Of a stretch of 64,000 nt of DNA, positions 1-10,105 are shown one piece after another. The stretch comes from Lathyrus oleraceus (taxonomy: Eukaryota > Streptophyta > Magnoliopsida > Fabales > Fabaceae), in the NCBI RefSeq assembly GCF_024323335.1, contig NC_066579.1:357508900-357572899 (forward strand). The letters run 5' to 3'. The notes under the pieces were generated by a model that saw nothing but the letters and a program-made list of their open reading frames with translations, made no database searches and was not told where the DNA came from. How positions within the stretch are numbered: the first letter of the stretch is position 1; the number at the start of each line of letters is the position of its first letter. A program made the translations under genes and the position numbers.

Positions 1-3000
1 ACACAGACATCGTGGTACATCGCTTGCCGCTCAAAGAAGGTTGCCCTCCGGTCAAGCAGAAGCTCAGAAGAACAAGACCAGAGATGGCTGTCAAGATAAA
101 GGAAGAAGTGCAAAAACAGTTGGATGCAGGGTTTCTAGCAGTCACAAATTATCCGCCATGGGTTGCAAATATCGTTCCGGTACCTAAGAAGGATGGAAAT
201 GTACGGATGTGTGTTGACTACCGGGATCTGAACAGGGCTAGTCCTAAAGATGATTTCCCCTTACCTCACATTGACGTTTTGGTGGATAACACGACTCAGT
301 TCTCGGTATTCTCCTTCATGGATGGCTTTTCTGGCTATAATCAAATTAAGATGGCACCAGAAGACATGGAGAAGACAACATTCATAACCCCATGGGGCAC
401 CTTCTGCTACAAGGTGATGCCGTTTGGTCTGAAAAATGCCGGAGCAACATATCAGCGAGCGATGGTGACTCTGTTCCATGATATGATTCATCATGAAATC
501 GAGGTTTATGTTGATGATATGATTGCCAAATCTCAGATAGAAGAAGAACATTTGGTGAATTTGCAGAAACTGTTTGAGCGTTTGAGGAAATTCAAGTTGA
601 GGCTTAATCCGAACAAGTGTACTTTTGGGGTGAGATCTGGAAAACTACTGGGTTTTGTTGTTAGCGGAAAAGGGATTGAGGTGGATCCGGCCAAAGTGAA
701 AGCGATACAGGAAATGCCTGAGCCAAGAACAGAGAAACAAGTCTGTGGTTTCTTAGGGAGGTTGAACTACATTGCAAGGTTCATCTCTCACCTAACAGCC
801 ACGTGTGAGCCAATATTCAAATTGTTGAGAAAAGATCAGGCTATCAGGTGGAATGATGATTGTCAAAGGGCATTCGAGAAGATAAAAGAGTATTTGCAGA
901 ATCCTCCTATCCTTGTGCCTCCGGTCCCAGGGAGACCGCTGATTATGTATTTTACAGTACTGGACAATTCCATGGGTTGTGTTCTCGATCAACACGACGA
1001 GACAGGTAGGAAAGAGCATGCCATCTACTACCTGAGTAAGAAATTCACAGATTGCGAGTCGAGATACTCAATGCTTCAAAAAACATGTTGTGCACTTGCA
1101 TGGGCTGCTAAGCGATTGAGACAATACATGCTGTCTCACACAACCTTACTGATCTCCAAAATGGATCCAATCAAGTATATATTTGAGAAGCCAGCTCTCA
1201 CCGGAAGAGTTGCTCGTTGGCAAATGGTACTGATAGAGTACGACATCCAGTATACTTCCCAGAAAGCCATCAATGGGAGTATTCTGTCAGACTATCTTGC
1301 TCAACAGCCGGTTGAAGATTATGAGCCTATGAAGTTTGATTTTCCAGATGAAGACATCATGTACCTCAAGATGAAAGACTGTGAAGAGCCAGTTGTTGAA
1401 GAGGGACCTGATCCAGACGAAAAGTGGACTTTAATGTTTGATGGGGCCGTCAACACCAGAGGAAGTGGAATTGGTGCTGTCATTACAACTCCGAAAGGTG
1501 CCCACATGCCTTTCACCGCTCGTCTGACTTTCGAGTGCACCAATAATGAAGCTGAGTATGAAGCTTGTATCTTGGGTATTGAGCAAGCCATTGATTTGAG
1601 AATCAAGACTTTGGACATCTTCGGAGATTCAGCTCTAGTAATCAATCAAGTGAATGGTGATTGGAACACTCTCCAGCCTACTCTGGTCCCCTATAGAGAT
1701 TACACGAGAAGACTGTTGACTTTCTTAACAACAGTAAAGCTGTACCATATACCCCGTGATGAGAACTAGATGGAAGATGCTCTTGCTACTCTATCCTCCA
1801 TGATCACGGTGATCCGTTGGAACCATGCTCCCAAGATCGACGTGATGCGCCTTGATAGGGCCGCGTATGTGTTTGCTGCTGAACTGGTAGTTGATGACAA
1901 GCCCTAGTATCACGACATCAAGTGCTTTCTGAAGAATCAAGAGTACCCTGCAGGGGCATCCAACAATGATAGAAAGACTTTGAGAAGATTGGCATGCAGT
2001 TTCTTCTTGAACAAAGACGATGTTTTGTATAAGAGGAACTTCGACATGGTTTTGCTCAGATGCGTGGACAGACACGAAGCAGACATGTTAATGCAGGAAG
2101 TTCATGAAGGCTCATTCGGTACTCATGCCGGCGGACATGCAATGGCTAAGAAATTATTGAGAGCAGGTTATTACTGGATGACCATGGAATCTGATTGTTT
2201 CAAATATGCTCGGAAGTGCCATAAATTCCAGATTTATGCTGATAAGGTGCATGTGCCGCCGAATCCTTTGAATCTGATGTCTTCGCCGTGGCCTTTCGCT
2301 ATGTGGGGCATCGATATGATTGGAAAGATTGAGTCGACCGCTTCCAATGGGCATCGCTTCATCCTTGTTGCCATCGACTATTTCACCAAGTGGGTCGAAG
2401 CAGCGTCGTTCGCGAATGTCACCAGACATGTGGTTGTCCGATTCATCAAGAAAGAAATCATTTGTCGCTATGGGATTCCCGAAAGAATCATTACTGATAA
2501 TGGTTCTAATCTCAACAACAAAATGATGAAGGAGTTGTGCCAGAACTTCAACATTCAGCATCACAATTCTTCCCCTTACCGCCCTAAGATGAACGGTGCT
2601 GTTGAAGCGACAAATAAGAACATAAAGAAGATTGTGCAGAAGATGGTCGTTACGTACAGAGATTGGCATGAGATGCTACCCTTCGCCTTGCATGGGTACC
2701 GTACTTCAGTACGTACATCGACCGGGGCAACCCCTTACTCCCTTGTGTATGGTATGGAAGCAGTCCTACCTGTTGAAGTGGAGATTCCTTCTCTAAGAGT
2801 CCTGTTGGATGTCAAGTTAGACGAAGCTGAATGGATTCGGACAAGGTTCAATGAGTTGAGTCTTATCGAAGAGAAGCGAATGGCAACCATTTGTCATGGG
2901 AAGTTGTATCAAAGTCGGATGAAGAGAGCATTTGATCAGAAAGTGCATCCTCGATGCTTCCAGGTCGGAGATTTGGTTTGAAAAGGATCCTTCCTCCTCA

Positions 3001-3154
3001 GACAAATCACAGGGGCAAGTGGACTCATAACTATGATGTACCGTATATTGTCACCAAGGTTTTTGATGGTGGGCCTTTAATGCTTGCAACGATGGATGGT
3101 GAAACCTTCACTTCCCCGGTGAACTCAAACGTAGTTAAAAAATACTTCGCATGA
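1..3154 (+). pseudogene. Ogre pol A: RT, RNase H, aRNH, integrase (5' end outside window)
   Basis: Polyprotein that would copy element RNA into DNA and integrate it. The reading frame uses codons starting at base 3. Seen in order: RT with the catalytic YVDD box near 507-518 (VYVDDMIAKS); the RT-linked RNase H, where the usual glutamate of the LEKTCCALAW motif is glutamine (about 1074); a second archaeal-type RNase H from about 1425 (FDG, NNEAEYEA, GDSALV motifs); and integrase from about 2040 with the HHCC zinc site, in which CHKCQ reads CHKFQ, and a DDE core (GIDMIG, TDNGS, GAVEA). The frame is broken by TAG at 1767-1769, TAG at 1905-1907 and a 1-base deletion near 2978, recognised by comparison with 7073-7090. 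It ends KKYFA at 3154. Both RNase H domains after one RT mark the Tat/Ogre lineage. Non-functional as read. Confidence 0.92.
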
Positions 3155-3164
3155 AATAGACCCG

Positions 3165-3353
3165 CTGGACAATAAGAAGAGTAGTCCAGGCAAAAATGGG
3201 CATCCCGGCGAACCAAGAAAATGAAAAAGGTTCGGGCAAAAATTAGGGATTAAAAGTGAAAAGATTGTACACCCGGTAAGTTGAAAACCTGAAAAGGCAA
3301 CTTAGGCAAAAATGGGTATCCCGGTGGATTGAAAACCCGAAAAGGGCGATCCA
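3165..3353 (+). other. Four tandem RNA hairpins after pol stop (element A)
   Basis: Four inverted repeats in a row: CTGGAC/GTCCAG (3165-3189), CGAACC/GGTTCG (3209-3234), TAAGTT/AACTTA (3277-3304) and TGGATT/GATCCA (3325-3353, one G-U pair). Hairpins 3 and 4 hold an inner hairpin, CCT-GAAA-AGG or a CCC/GGG stem, capped by a GAAA or GAAAA loop. Between hairpins 1-2 and 3-4 lies the linker CAAAAATGGGYATCCCGG. Stem sequences differ from those in element C but pairing is kept, which suggests selection at the RNA level. Function unknown. Confidence 0.75.
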
Positions 3354-4608
3354 GGCAAAAGTTAGGGATTAAGCGAATGATTGCGTTCTGAGTAGTTCTG
3401 AATCTCATCTCGTGTCAATGACTGGAAACTTTTGAAGGATAGGAAACAGTCCAATCACTCTTTCAGAAAGCTGATCATCTAGAGGATCTTGAAGAAGAGC
3501 AAGTCATAGCAGAATTGGAACCCAATAGAAATTCATTTCACATTGCCATTAGATTAATGTCTGTTTTTATCTGTTGTGCGATTACCTCTTTCCAGGGATT
3601 GCTTCCTTATGTAAATACCTATTCAGAGGTCGTTCAATCAATAAAATCATGTTATTCAGTGTATCTCTGTTTTCATTTTCATTTTTCTGTTTTGTTTGCA
3701 AAAATGACGTCCGATTTTTTTGATAAACATTGCATCATGACACATAAGAGCTTTACAGGTACATGCTTAATAAACATTTAAAATTGCTGTAAATTTTAAG
3801 TGTTTTGGATCGTCTATTATGAACAGCAGGTTCTCACCACTGTACCTCCCCCCAAGCGGTGGTTTCAGATTATACACTCCCTAGTAGAGTTGACAGTGTC
3901 AGACTATATACCCCCAGCGGAGTTGACAATGCCAGACTGTATCTTCCCAGCAGAAGCGGCTGCTCCTCAGAGTTCGAGGCCAGATCGATAATCCCAATGC
4001 CAGATCCATGGTTTCTTTCCTTGAAGCAGAACCTCGGTACCGTATCGGTGTTTGCTTCCCCTGCTGAGTCATCTCTCGCAGATCGTGATTGCCAGAACCA
4101 CTATCGCTTTCCCTAACAGTAGGTTTTCAGTGCCGTTCTCTCCCCAGTCAGAATCTCGGTATTTCGTCATTGCTAGAACACCATGTGGCGGGTCATTTCC
4201 CCACAGAATTCTTTGCGCTGTGCATCTCCATCAGCCTTGCCAGGGTTCAGAAGATGGTGATCATTTCCCCAGCAGATCCCCTTGCCTCAGCTTGGCATTC
4301 TACCCAGCATTTCGCATCCCTGCATGTAGAATCATATTGCATTGCATCCTCCCAAATCGCGTAGCATTTCCATTTTCATGGAGCATTACGCCATTGAAAA
4401 ATTCAAACATACGCATGTAAGCATAAAACATTCTCGGTATCCCAAGTGATAAGCCAGAAGTTGTTTCCAGTACTCAGACTAAAGATTGTTCATGACTTAC
4501 CTTTGTTATCCCCAGCAAGTGTCATTGGCCCATGCGCCGCCTCTATTATCGTTCCCTATTTCTGCCGATGCTGACAGGCATGAAGTTTCCGGTATTCAGA
4601 CCGAAGTG

Positions 4609-4972
4609 GCGTTCAGGCCAGTTTTCCGATGTTCAGATCGAAGAAGTTTCTGACGTTCAGGTCGATGCAACTTGTGGCGTTCAGGCCAATTTTCCGATGT
4701 TCGGATCGAAGAAGTTTCCGACGTTCAGGTCGATGCAACTTGTGGCGTTCAGGCCAGTTTTCCGATGTTCAGATCGAAGAAGTTTCCGACATTCAGGTCG
4801 ATGCAACTTGTGGCATTCAGGCCAATTTTCCGATATTTAGATCGAAGTGACATTCAGGCCAAGTTTCCGGTATTCAGATCGAAGTGGCATTCAGGCCAGT
4901 TTTCCGATGTTCAGATCGAAGAAGTTTCCGACGTTCAGGTCGACGCAACTTGTGGCATTCAGGCCAGCCCCT
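4609..4972 (+). repeat. 68-bp tandem repeat array in 3' UTR of A
   Basis: Three full 68-bp units start at 4609, 4677 and 4745. Shortened units follow at about 4813 and 4849, then a near-full unit from about 4885. Each starts GCRTTCAGGCCARTTTTCCG. Because 68 is not a multiple of three, the array stays open in several frames and gives spurious ORFs. Tandem arrays at this position are known in Ogre-type 3' UTRs and can seed satellites. Confidence 0.9.
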
Positions 4973-5307
4973 CGGTGTTCAGACCGATATTAATAATCTC
5001 ATATCTCCCGATGTTCAGATCGAAGTCATTTCCAGTATTCAGACTGATGAGCGACATTCAGGCCATGGTTATTTCTGTGTTACCATTTATTTTGGTATCC
5101 AGGTTAACATTCTTTTTCGGTATTCAGATTGACTCTCACCGTACCAGACAGATTCTTCTTTCAAGACCACCTCTTTGCCTATTCTGACAGGCATTGTTAC
5201 TTCACTTCACTTCAGTGCAAATTTTCGGGCTTTTATTGTATTCAATCCCTTGATACCTCGAAAGCACGAAAGCCGCTGCTATCTTCTTTCCAGGTCTCCA
5301 GTTGATT

Positions 5308-5320
5308 GAATAAGGGCAGC
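5308..5320 (+). promoter_or_regulatory. Polypurine tract of A
   Basis: Purine-rich run GAATAAGGGCAGC ends directly before the LTR start TGTAATACCCC at 5321, the expected place for plus-strand priming. Inferred from position. Confidence 0.6.
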
Positions 5321-6961
5321 TGTAATACCCCAAAATTTACCCTTCATTTTTCCTGGAAGCATACACTTTACACCTCATGCATGCATTCATTTTTAGGTCA
5401 TTTAGCATTTGCATTTCATCATGCCAATCGGAATATTTTAAAAAAGAAAAAAAGAAAAAAAACGAAAAACGAAAAAAAAAATAAAAAAATTAATTAAATA
5501 AATAAATAAATAAATAAAAATCTTGGACTTGGACCTCTCTCATTTGAGCCCACATGTCCACAAAATCAGGTTATAAATTCAGAGTTTCAGTGAAACAAAA
5601 TTTCATTCTATTCCTGTTATCCTGTCTGGGAAAAAGATAGTGAGAGAAGAACCCTGGGGAAAAAGATAATGAGAGAAGAGCTAACAGAGTTCAGAGTAGC
5701 CTCCAAACCCTGAAGGGAACTCAACCGCACAGAATCACCTCTGCCTCACATAAAACCTAAAGATTGTTTTGTAAACCTCACGGGTGCAACTCAATTTCAA
5801 TCAAGCTCTCCAATCAGGTTTGCCATATATCCATCATCTTTATGCCTTTAATTTGAATACTCTGAATGTTAGAGGTATTATGGGTGAATTTGATACCCTT
5901 TTGATGCATGTCTTTTTTGTGAATTTTAATGGCATGATTCATTTGGTTACATTTTGATTTGGGGGCAACCCTTGATTACCCTATTTTTTTGTCTCTAACC
6001 TGTTTGTTGAGTTTTTGTGAGGGCTCACATGACTTTTGCAGAGATGGTTTGCCTGGTGTTCCACTTTATTTGTGGGATACCGCCTGGAGGTTTCATTCCG
6101 ATTACCTGTACTGACTCACTTTCTTTGATGGTGTTTAGCTGGGAAGGATCCCTGGGTTTCCCATTCCTCTAATTGCTGTTACTTCGGATCTTTATCCGCG
6201 TGGTACTTTTACATTTTTCCCGCATTTTACTGCTTTCCTAGCTGGAAGACCTCGATAGGAGGCAATGTTTTTGTGTGTGTGTGTTTTTTTTTTACAGGTT
6301 CCTTCGCCAAGGACTGCCTTTTTGCATGAGCATCCCAAACCCTAACCTTTCATTGATTTTTCTTCTCCTAAACACACGTTTACTCCTTCTACTACAGGTG
6401 AGTAAGTCTCCAAAGGTCGAGCATCCGGTAGATTGCGTAGTAATGTCTTCCGCCCCCAAAACCCAATCCATAACCCCGTAGTTAGCCGAACTACGGCTTG
6501 CTCTGATTCTCATTCCATATGAGATACGTAGGCATAAGACGCGATGTCTTAGCGAGCACACATCCCCCAACCCATAGGTCAGCCGAGCTACGAAGACTCT
6601 GATTCTCATATTCAGATGAGATACGTATGTAGTGGATGCGACATCCGTGCGAGTCATTTTCATTTAACCCCCTTTTTTAGTAAACAACACAAGATAAACT
6701 AACACCCTTTAGACAAGAACTACAAAAATGGATCCCGTAGAGTACTACAGATGCGTAGGGGTGCTAATACCTTCCCTTCGCATAATCGACTCCCGAACCC
6801 AAGATTTGGTTGCGAGACCTTGTCTTTTCCTTTCCTCTTTTCAGGTTTACTTCGAGCGTTTCCTTTTCCTCCTTTGGGATAAATAACACACGGTGGCGAC
6901 TCTTCTGTCATTTTCTTTCGCCGGTTGTTTTTTCGCATACTGTATTTTTCAGGTTGAGACA
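5321..6961 (+). repeat. LTR shared by A (3' LTR) and B (5' LTR)
   Basis: 1641-bp LTR beginning TGTAATACCCC and ending GAGACA. It is preceded by a purine tract and followed two bases later by a primer-binding site. It holds an A-rich (AAAT)n tract at about 5455-5520, an AATAA-type signal near 6880 and a PBS-like decamer at 6894-6903. The start is closely similar to LTR J (62862). Confidence 0.85.
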
Positions 6962-6963
6962 GC

Positions 6964-6980
6964 TGGCGACTCTGCTGGGG
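6964..6980 (+). promoter_or_regulatory. Primer-binding site of element B
   Basis: TGGCGACTCTGCTGGGG, two bases after the LTR end. Ogre elements are reported to prime from tRNA-Arg. The same box with small changes follows the LTRs of D, F and H. Confidence 0.85.
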
Positions 6981-6984
6981 AAAG

Positions 6985-7253
6985 TCATTTGTCATGGGCA
7001 GTTGTATCAAAGTCGGATGAAGAGAGCCTTTGATTAGAAAGTGCATCATCGATGCTTCCAGGTCGGAGATTTGGTGTTGAAAAGGATCCTTCCTCCTCAG
7101 ACAGATCACTGGGGCAAGTGGACTCCTAACTATGATGGACCGTATATTGTCACCAAGGTTTTTGATGGTGGGGCCTTAATGCTTGCAACGATGGATGGTG
7201 AAAACTTCACTTCCCCGGTGAACTTAGACATGGTAAAAAAATACTTCGCATGA
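6985..7253 (+). pseudogene. 3' tail of Ogre integrase (element B)
   Basis: The C-terminal end of pol, matching 2887-3154 of A almost base for base (CHGQLYQSRMKRAFD onward, ending KKYFA). TAG at 7035-7037 interrupts it, where A has CAG. The base missing from A near 2978 is present here, so the frame GDLVLKRILPPQT is intact. It begins at the deletion junction just after the PBS and cannot be expressed as a functional protein. Confidence 0.88.
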
Positions 7254-7263
7254 AATAGACCCG

Positions 7264-7452
7264 CTGGACAATAAAAAGAGTAGTCTAGGCAAAAATGGGC
7301 ATCCCGGCGAACCAAGAAAATGAAAAAGGTTCGGGCAAAAATTAGGGATTAAAAGTGAAAAGATTGTACACCCGGTAAGTTGAAAACCTGAAAAGGCAAC
7401 TTAGGCAAAAATGGGTATCCCGGTGGATTGAAAACCCGAAAAGGGCGATCCA
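7264..7452 (+). other. Four tandem RNA hairpins after pol stop (element B)
   Basis: Second copy of the array described at 3165-3353, with the same four stems. The first stem is CTGGAC/GTCTAG, a G-U wobble in place of G-C, so pairing is kept. Confidence 0.7.
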
Positions 7453-8829
7453 GGCAAAAGTTAGGGATTAAGCGAATGACTGTGTTCTGAGTAGTTCTGA
7501 ATCTCATCTCGTGTCAATGACTGGAAACTTTTGAAGGATAGGAAACAGTCCAATCACTCTTTCAGAAAGCTGATCATCTGGAGGATCTTGAAGACGAGCA
7601 AGTCATAGCAGAATTGGAACCCAATAGAAATCCATTTCACATTGCCATTAGATTAATGTCTGTTTTTATCTGTTGTGCGATTACCTCTTTCCAGGGATTG
7701 CTTCCTGATGTAAATGCCTATTCAGAGGTCGTTCAATCAATAAAATCGTGTTATTCAGTATATCTCTGTTTTCATTTTCATTTTTCTGTTTTGTTTGCAA
7801 AAATGACGTCCGAGTTTTTTGATAAACATTGCATCATGACACATAAGAGCTTTACAGGTACATGCTTAATAAACATTTAAAATTGCTGTAAATTTTAAGT
7901 GCTTTGGATCGTCTATTCAGAACAAGTATCCTCGGGGCATTTCCTTAAAATTCCCTGCAGATGATCGTGAATGTTTTCCACCAACAGACGAATTCGGTAT
8001 CTTATCCCTGCAGAGCTGATCAGAGCGTTGGATTCTTCAATCCCCAGCAGGTTCTCACCACTGTACCTCCCCCCAAGCGGTGGTTTCAGATTATACACCC
8101 CCCAATGGAGTTGACAGTGTCAGACTATATACCCCCAGCGGAGTTGACAATGCCAGACTGTATCTTCCCAGCAAAAGCGGATGCTCCTCAGAGTTCGAGG
8201 CCATATCGATAATCCCAATGCCAGATCCATGGTTTCTTTCCTTGAAGTAGAACCTCGGTACCGTATCGGTGTTTGCTTCCCCTGCTGAGTCATCTCTCGC
8301 AGATCGTGGTTGCCAGAACCACTATCGCTTTCCCCAACAACAGGTTTTCAGTGTCGTTCTCTCCCCAGTCAGAATCTCGGTATTTTGTCATTGCTAGAAC
8401 ACCGTGTGGCGGGTCATTTCCCCACAGAATTCTTTACGCTGTGCATCTCCAGCAGCCTTTCCAGGGTCCAGAAGATGGTGATCATTTCCCCAGCAGATCC
8501 CCTTGCCTTAGCTTGGCATTCTACCCAGCATTTCGCATCCCTGCATGTAGAATCATATTGCATTGCATCCTCCCAAATCGCGTAGCATTTCCATTTTCAT
8601 GGAGCATTACGCCATTGAAAATCTCAAACATACGCATGTAAGCATAAAACATTCTCGGTATCCCAAGTGATAAGCCAGAAGTTGTTTCCAGTACTCAGAC
8701 TGAAGATTGTTCATGACTTACCTTTGTTATCCCCAGCAAGTGTCATTGGCCCATGCGCTGCCTCTATTATCGTTCCCTATTTCTGCCGATGCTGACAGGC
8801 ATGAAGTTTCCGGTATTCAGACCGAAGTG

Positions 8830-9012
8830 GCGTTCATGCCAGTTTTCCGATGTTCAGATCGAAGAAGTTTTCGACGTTCAGGTCGATGCAACTTGTGGCA
8901 TTCAGGCCAGTTTTCCGATGTTCGGATCAAAGAAGTTTCTGACGTTCAGGTCGATGCAACTTGCAGCATTCAGGCCAGTTTTCCGATGTTCAAATCGAAG
9001 AAGTTTCAGATC
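8830..9012 (+). repeat. 68-bp tandem repeat array in 3' UTR of B
   Basis: Two full 68-bp units (8830, 8898) and a 47-bp partial unit, the same family as 4609-4972 in A but with fewer copies. Confidence 0.88.
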
Positions 9013-9013
9013 G

Positions 9014-9989
9014 AAAAAGATAGTGAGAGAAGAGCTAACAGAGTTCAGAGCAGCCTCCAAACCCTGAAGGGAACTCAACTGCATAGAATCACCTCTGCCT
9101 CACATAAACCCTAAAGATTGTTTTGTAAACCTCACGGGTGCAACTCAATTTCAATCAAGCTCTCCAATCAGCTTGGAAGGATCCCTGGGTTTCCCATTCC
9201 TCTAATTGCTGTTACTTCGGATCTTTATCCATGTGGTACTTTTACATTTTCCCGTATTTTTACCGCTTTCCTAGCTGGAAGACCTCGATAGGAGACAATG
9301 TTTTTGTGTGTTTATTTTTTTTACAGGTTCCTTCGTCCATGACTCCTTTTGCATGAGCATCCCTAACCCTACCAACTCATTGATTTTTCTTCTCCTAAGA
9401 ACACGTTAACTCCTTCTACTACAGACGAGTAAGTCTCCAAAGGTCGAGCATCCGGTAGATTGCGTAGTAACGTCGTTCGTCCAAAACCCAATCCATAACC
9501 CCGTAGTCATCCAAACTACGGCTTGCTCTGATTCTCATTCCAGATGAGATACGTAGGCATAAGACGCGATGTCTTAGCGAGCACACATCCCCCAAACCCC
9601 TAGGTCAGCCGAGCTACGAAGACTCTGATTCTCATATTCAGATGAGATACGTATGCAGTGGATGCAACATCCGTGCGAGTCATTTCCTTTTGACCCCTTT
9701 TTTTAGTAAATAACACATTAGATAAACCCACACCCTTTAGACAAGAATTACAAAAGTGGATCCCGTAGAGTACTACGGATGCGTAGGGGTGCTAATACCT
9801 TTCCTTCGCATAATCGACTCCCGAACCCAAGATTTGGTTGCGAGACCCTGTTTTGTCCTTTCCTTTTTTCAGGTTTACTTCGAGCGTTTCCTTTCCCTCC
9901 TTTGGGATAAATAACGCACGGTGACGACTCTTCTGTCATTTTCTTTCGCCGGTTGTTTTTTCGCACACTGTATTTTTCAGGTTGCGACA
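9014..9989 (+). repeat. Truncated, internally deleted 3' LTR of B
   Basis: Starts inside the LTR (equivalent to about 5635), lacking the TGTAATACC head. A second deletion of about 320 bp at about 9172 removes the part equal to 5817-6140. It ends GCGACA at 9989. A PBS-like box TGACGACTCT lies at 9922-9931. Confidence 0.82.
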
Positions 9990-10105
9990 TGGGGGTGAGA
10001 CAGAGATATATTTGATGTGTTAAGATATTTTTGTTGGATGACGATTACTCAGATAGTCGAGTAAGATTACTCAAATAGTCTTTTAAGGAATATGCACAAC
10101 GATAA
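9990..10105 (+). other. Rearrangement junction between B and C
   Basis: Links the end of the B LTR to the truncated gag of C. It contains one copy of a CGAGTAAG-bearing unit (about 10020-10080) resembling the 140-bp array at 43207-44060. No LTR start, PBS or target-site duplication for C is visible, so its 5' LTR, ORF1 and most of gag were lost. Confidence 0.5.

Larger units (their letters stand above)
3155..5320 (+). other. 3' UTR of element A
   Basis: Non-coding stretch between the pol stop and the LTR. It holds the hairpin array at 3165-3353, a unique part (3370-4600) closely matching B at 7470-8825, the 68-bp tandem array and a terminal purine tract. Relative to B it lacks about 120 bp at about 3818 (present in B near 7918-8050). 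Short ORFs here are not supported as genes. Long variable 3' UTRs are known for this lineage. Confidence 0.8.
1..6961 (+). mobile_element. Ogre-type Ty3/gypsy element A, 3' part (pol, 3' UTR, 3' LTR)
   Basis: The window opens inside the reverse transcriptase of a Tat/Ogre-lineage LTR retrotransposon. Order seen: RT, RNase H, second RNase H, integrase, a 2.2-kb 3' UTR with hairpins and a 68-bp tandem array, a purine tract, then an LTR beginning TGTAATACCCC at 5321 and ending GAGACA at 6961. The LTR is followed directly by a primer-binding site, so it also serves as the 5' LTR of element B. The element is defective (two nonsense codons and one frameshift in pol). The lineage call rests on the pol motifs and the extra RNase H, which are established marks of this group. 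Confidence 0.9.
7254..9013 (+). other. 3' UTR of element B
   Basis: Matches the 3' UTR of A, including the hairpin array (7264-7452). One stem carries GTCTAG instead of GTCCAG, changing a G-C pair to G-U. Near 7918-8050 it keeps about 120 bp lost from A. The 68-bp array is shorter: units at 8830, 8898 and a partial one at 8966-9012. It then joins LTR sequence at an AAAAAGATA microhomology. Confidence 0.8.
5321..9989 (+). mobile_element. Deleted Ogre element B sharing its 5' LTR with A
   Basis: Order: LTR 5321-6961, PBS, an abrupt junction near 6985 into the last 90 codons of pol, 3' UTR, then a doubly deleted LTR to 9989. ORF1, gag, pro, RT and most of integrase are missing. The remaining internal part is nearly identical to that of A, so A and B belong to one subfamily. 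The chain LTR-internal-LTR-internal-LTR is what recombination between related copies gives. Confidence 0.8.

Noticed and set aside
2154..2669. Long minus-strand ORF opposite integrase
   Set aside because: Shadow of the pol frame; no motif of its own.
4532..5187. Overlapping ORFs with repeated FRCSDRRSF / VQVDATCG motifs
   Set aside because: They are translations of the 68-bp array in several frames; repeat length not divisible by three explains them.
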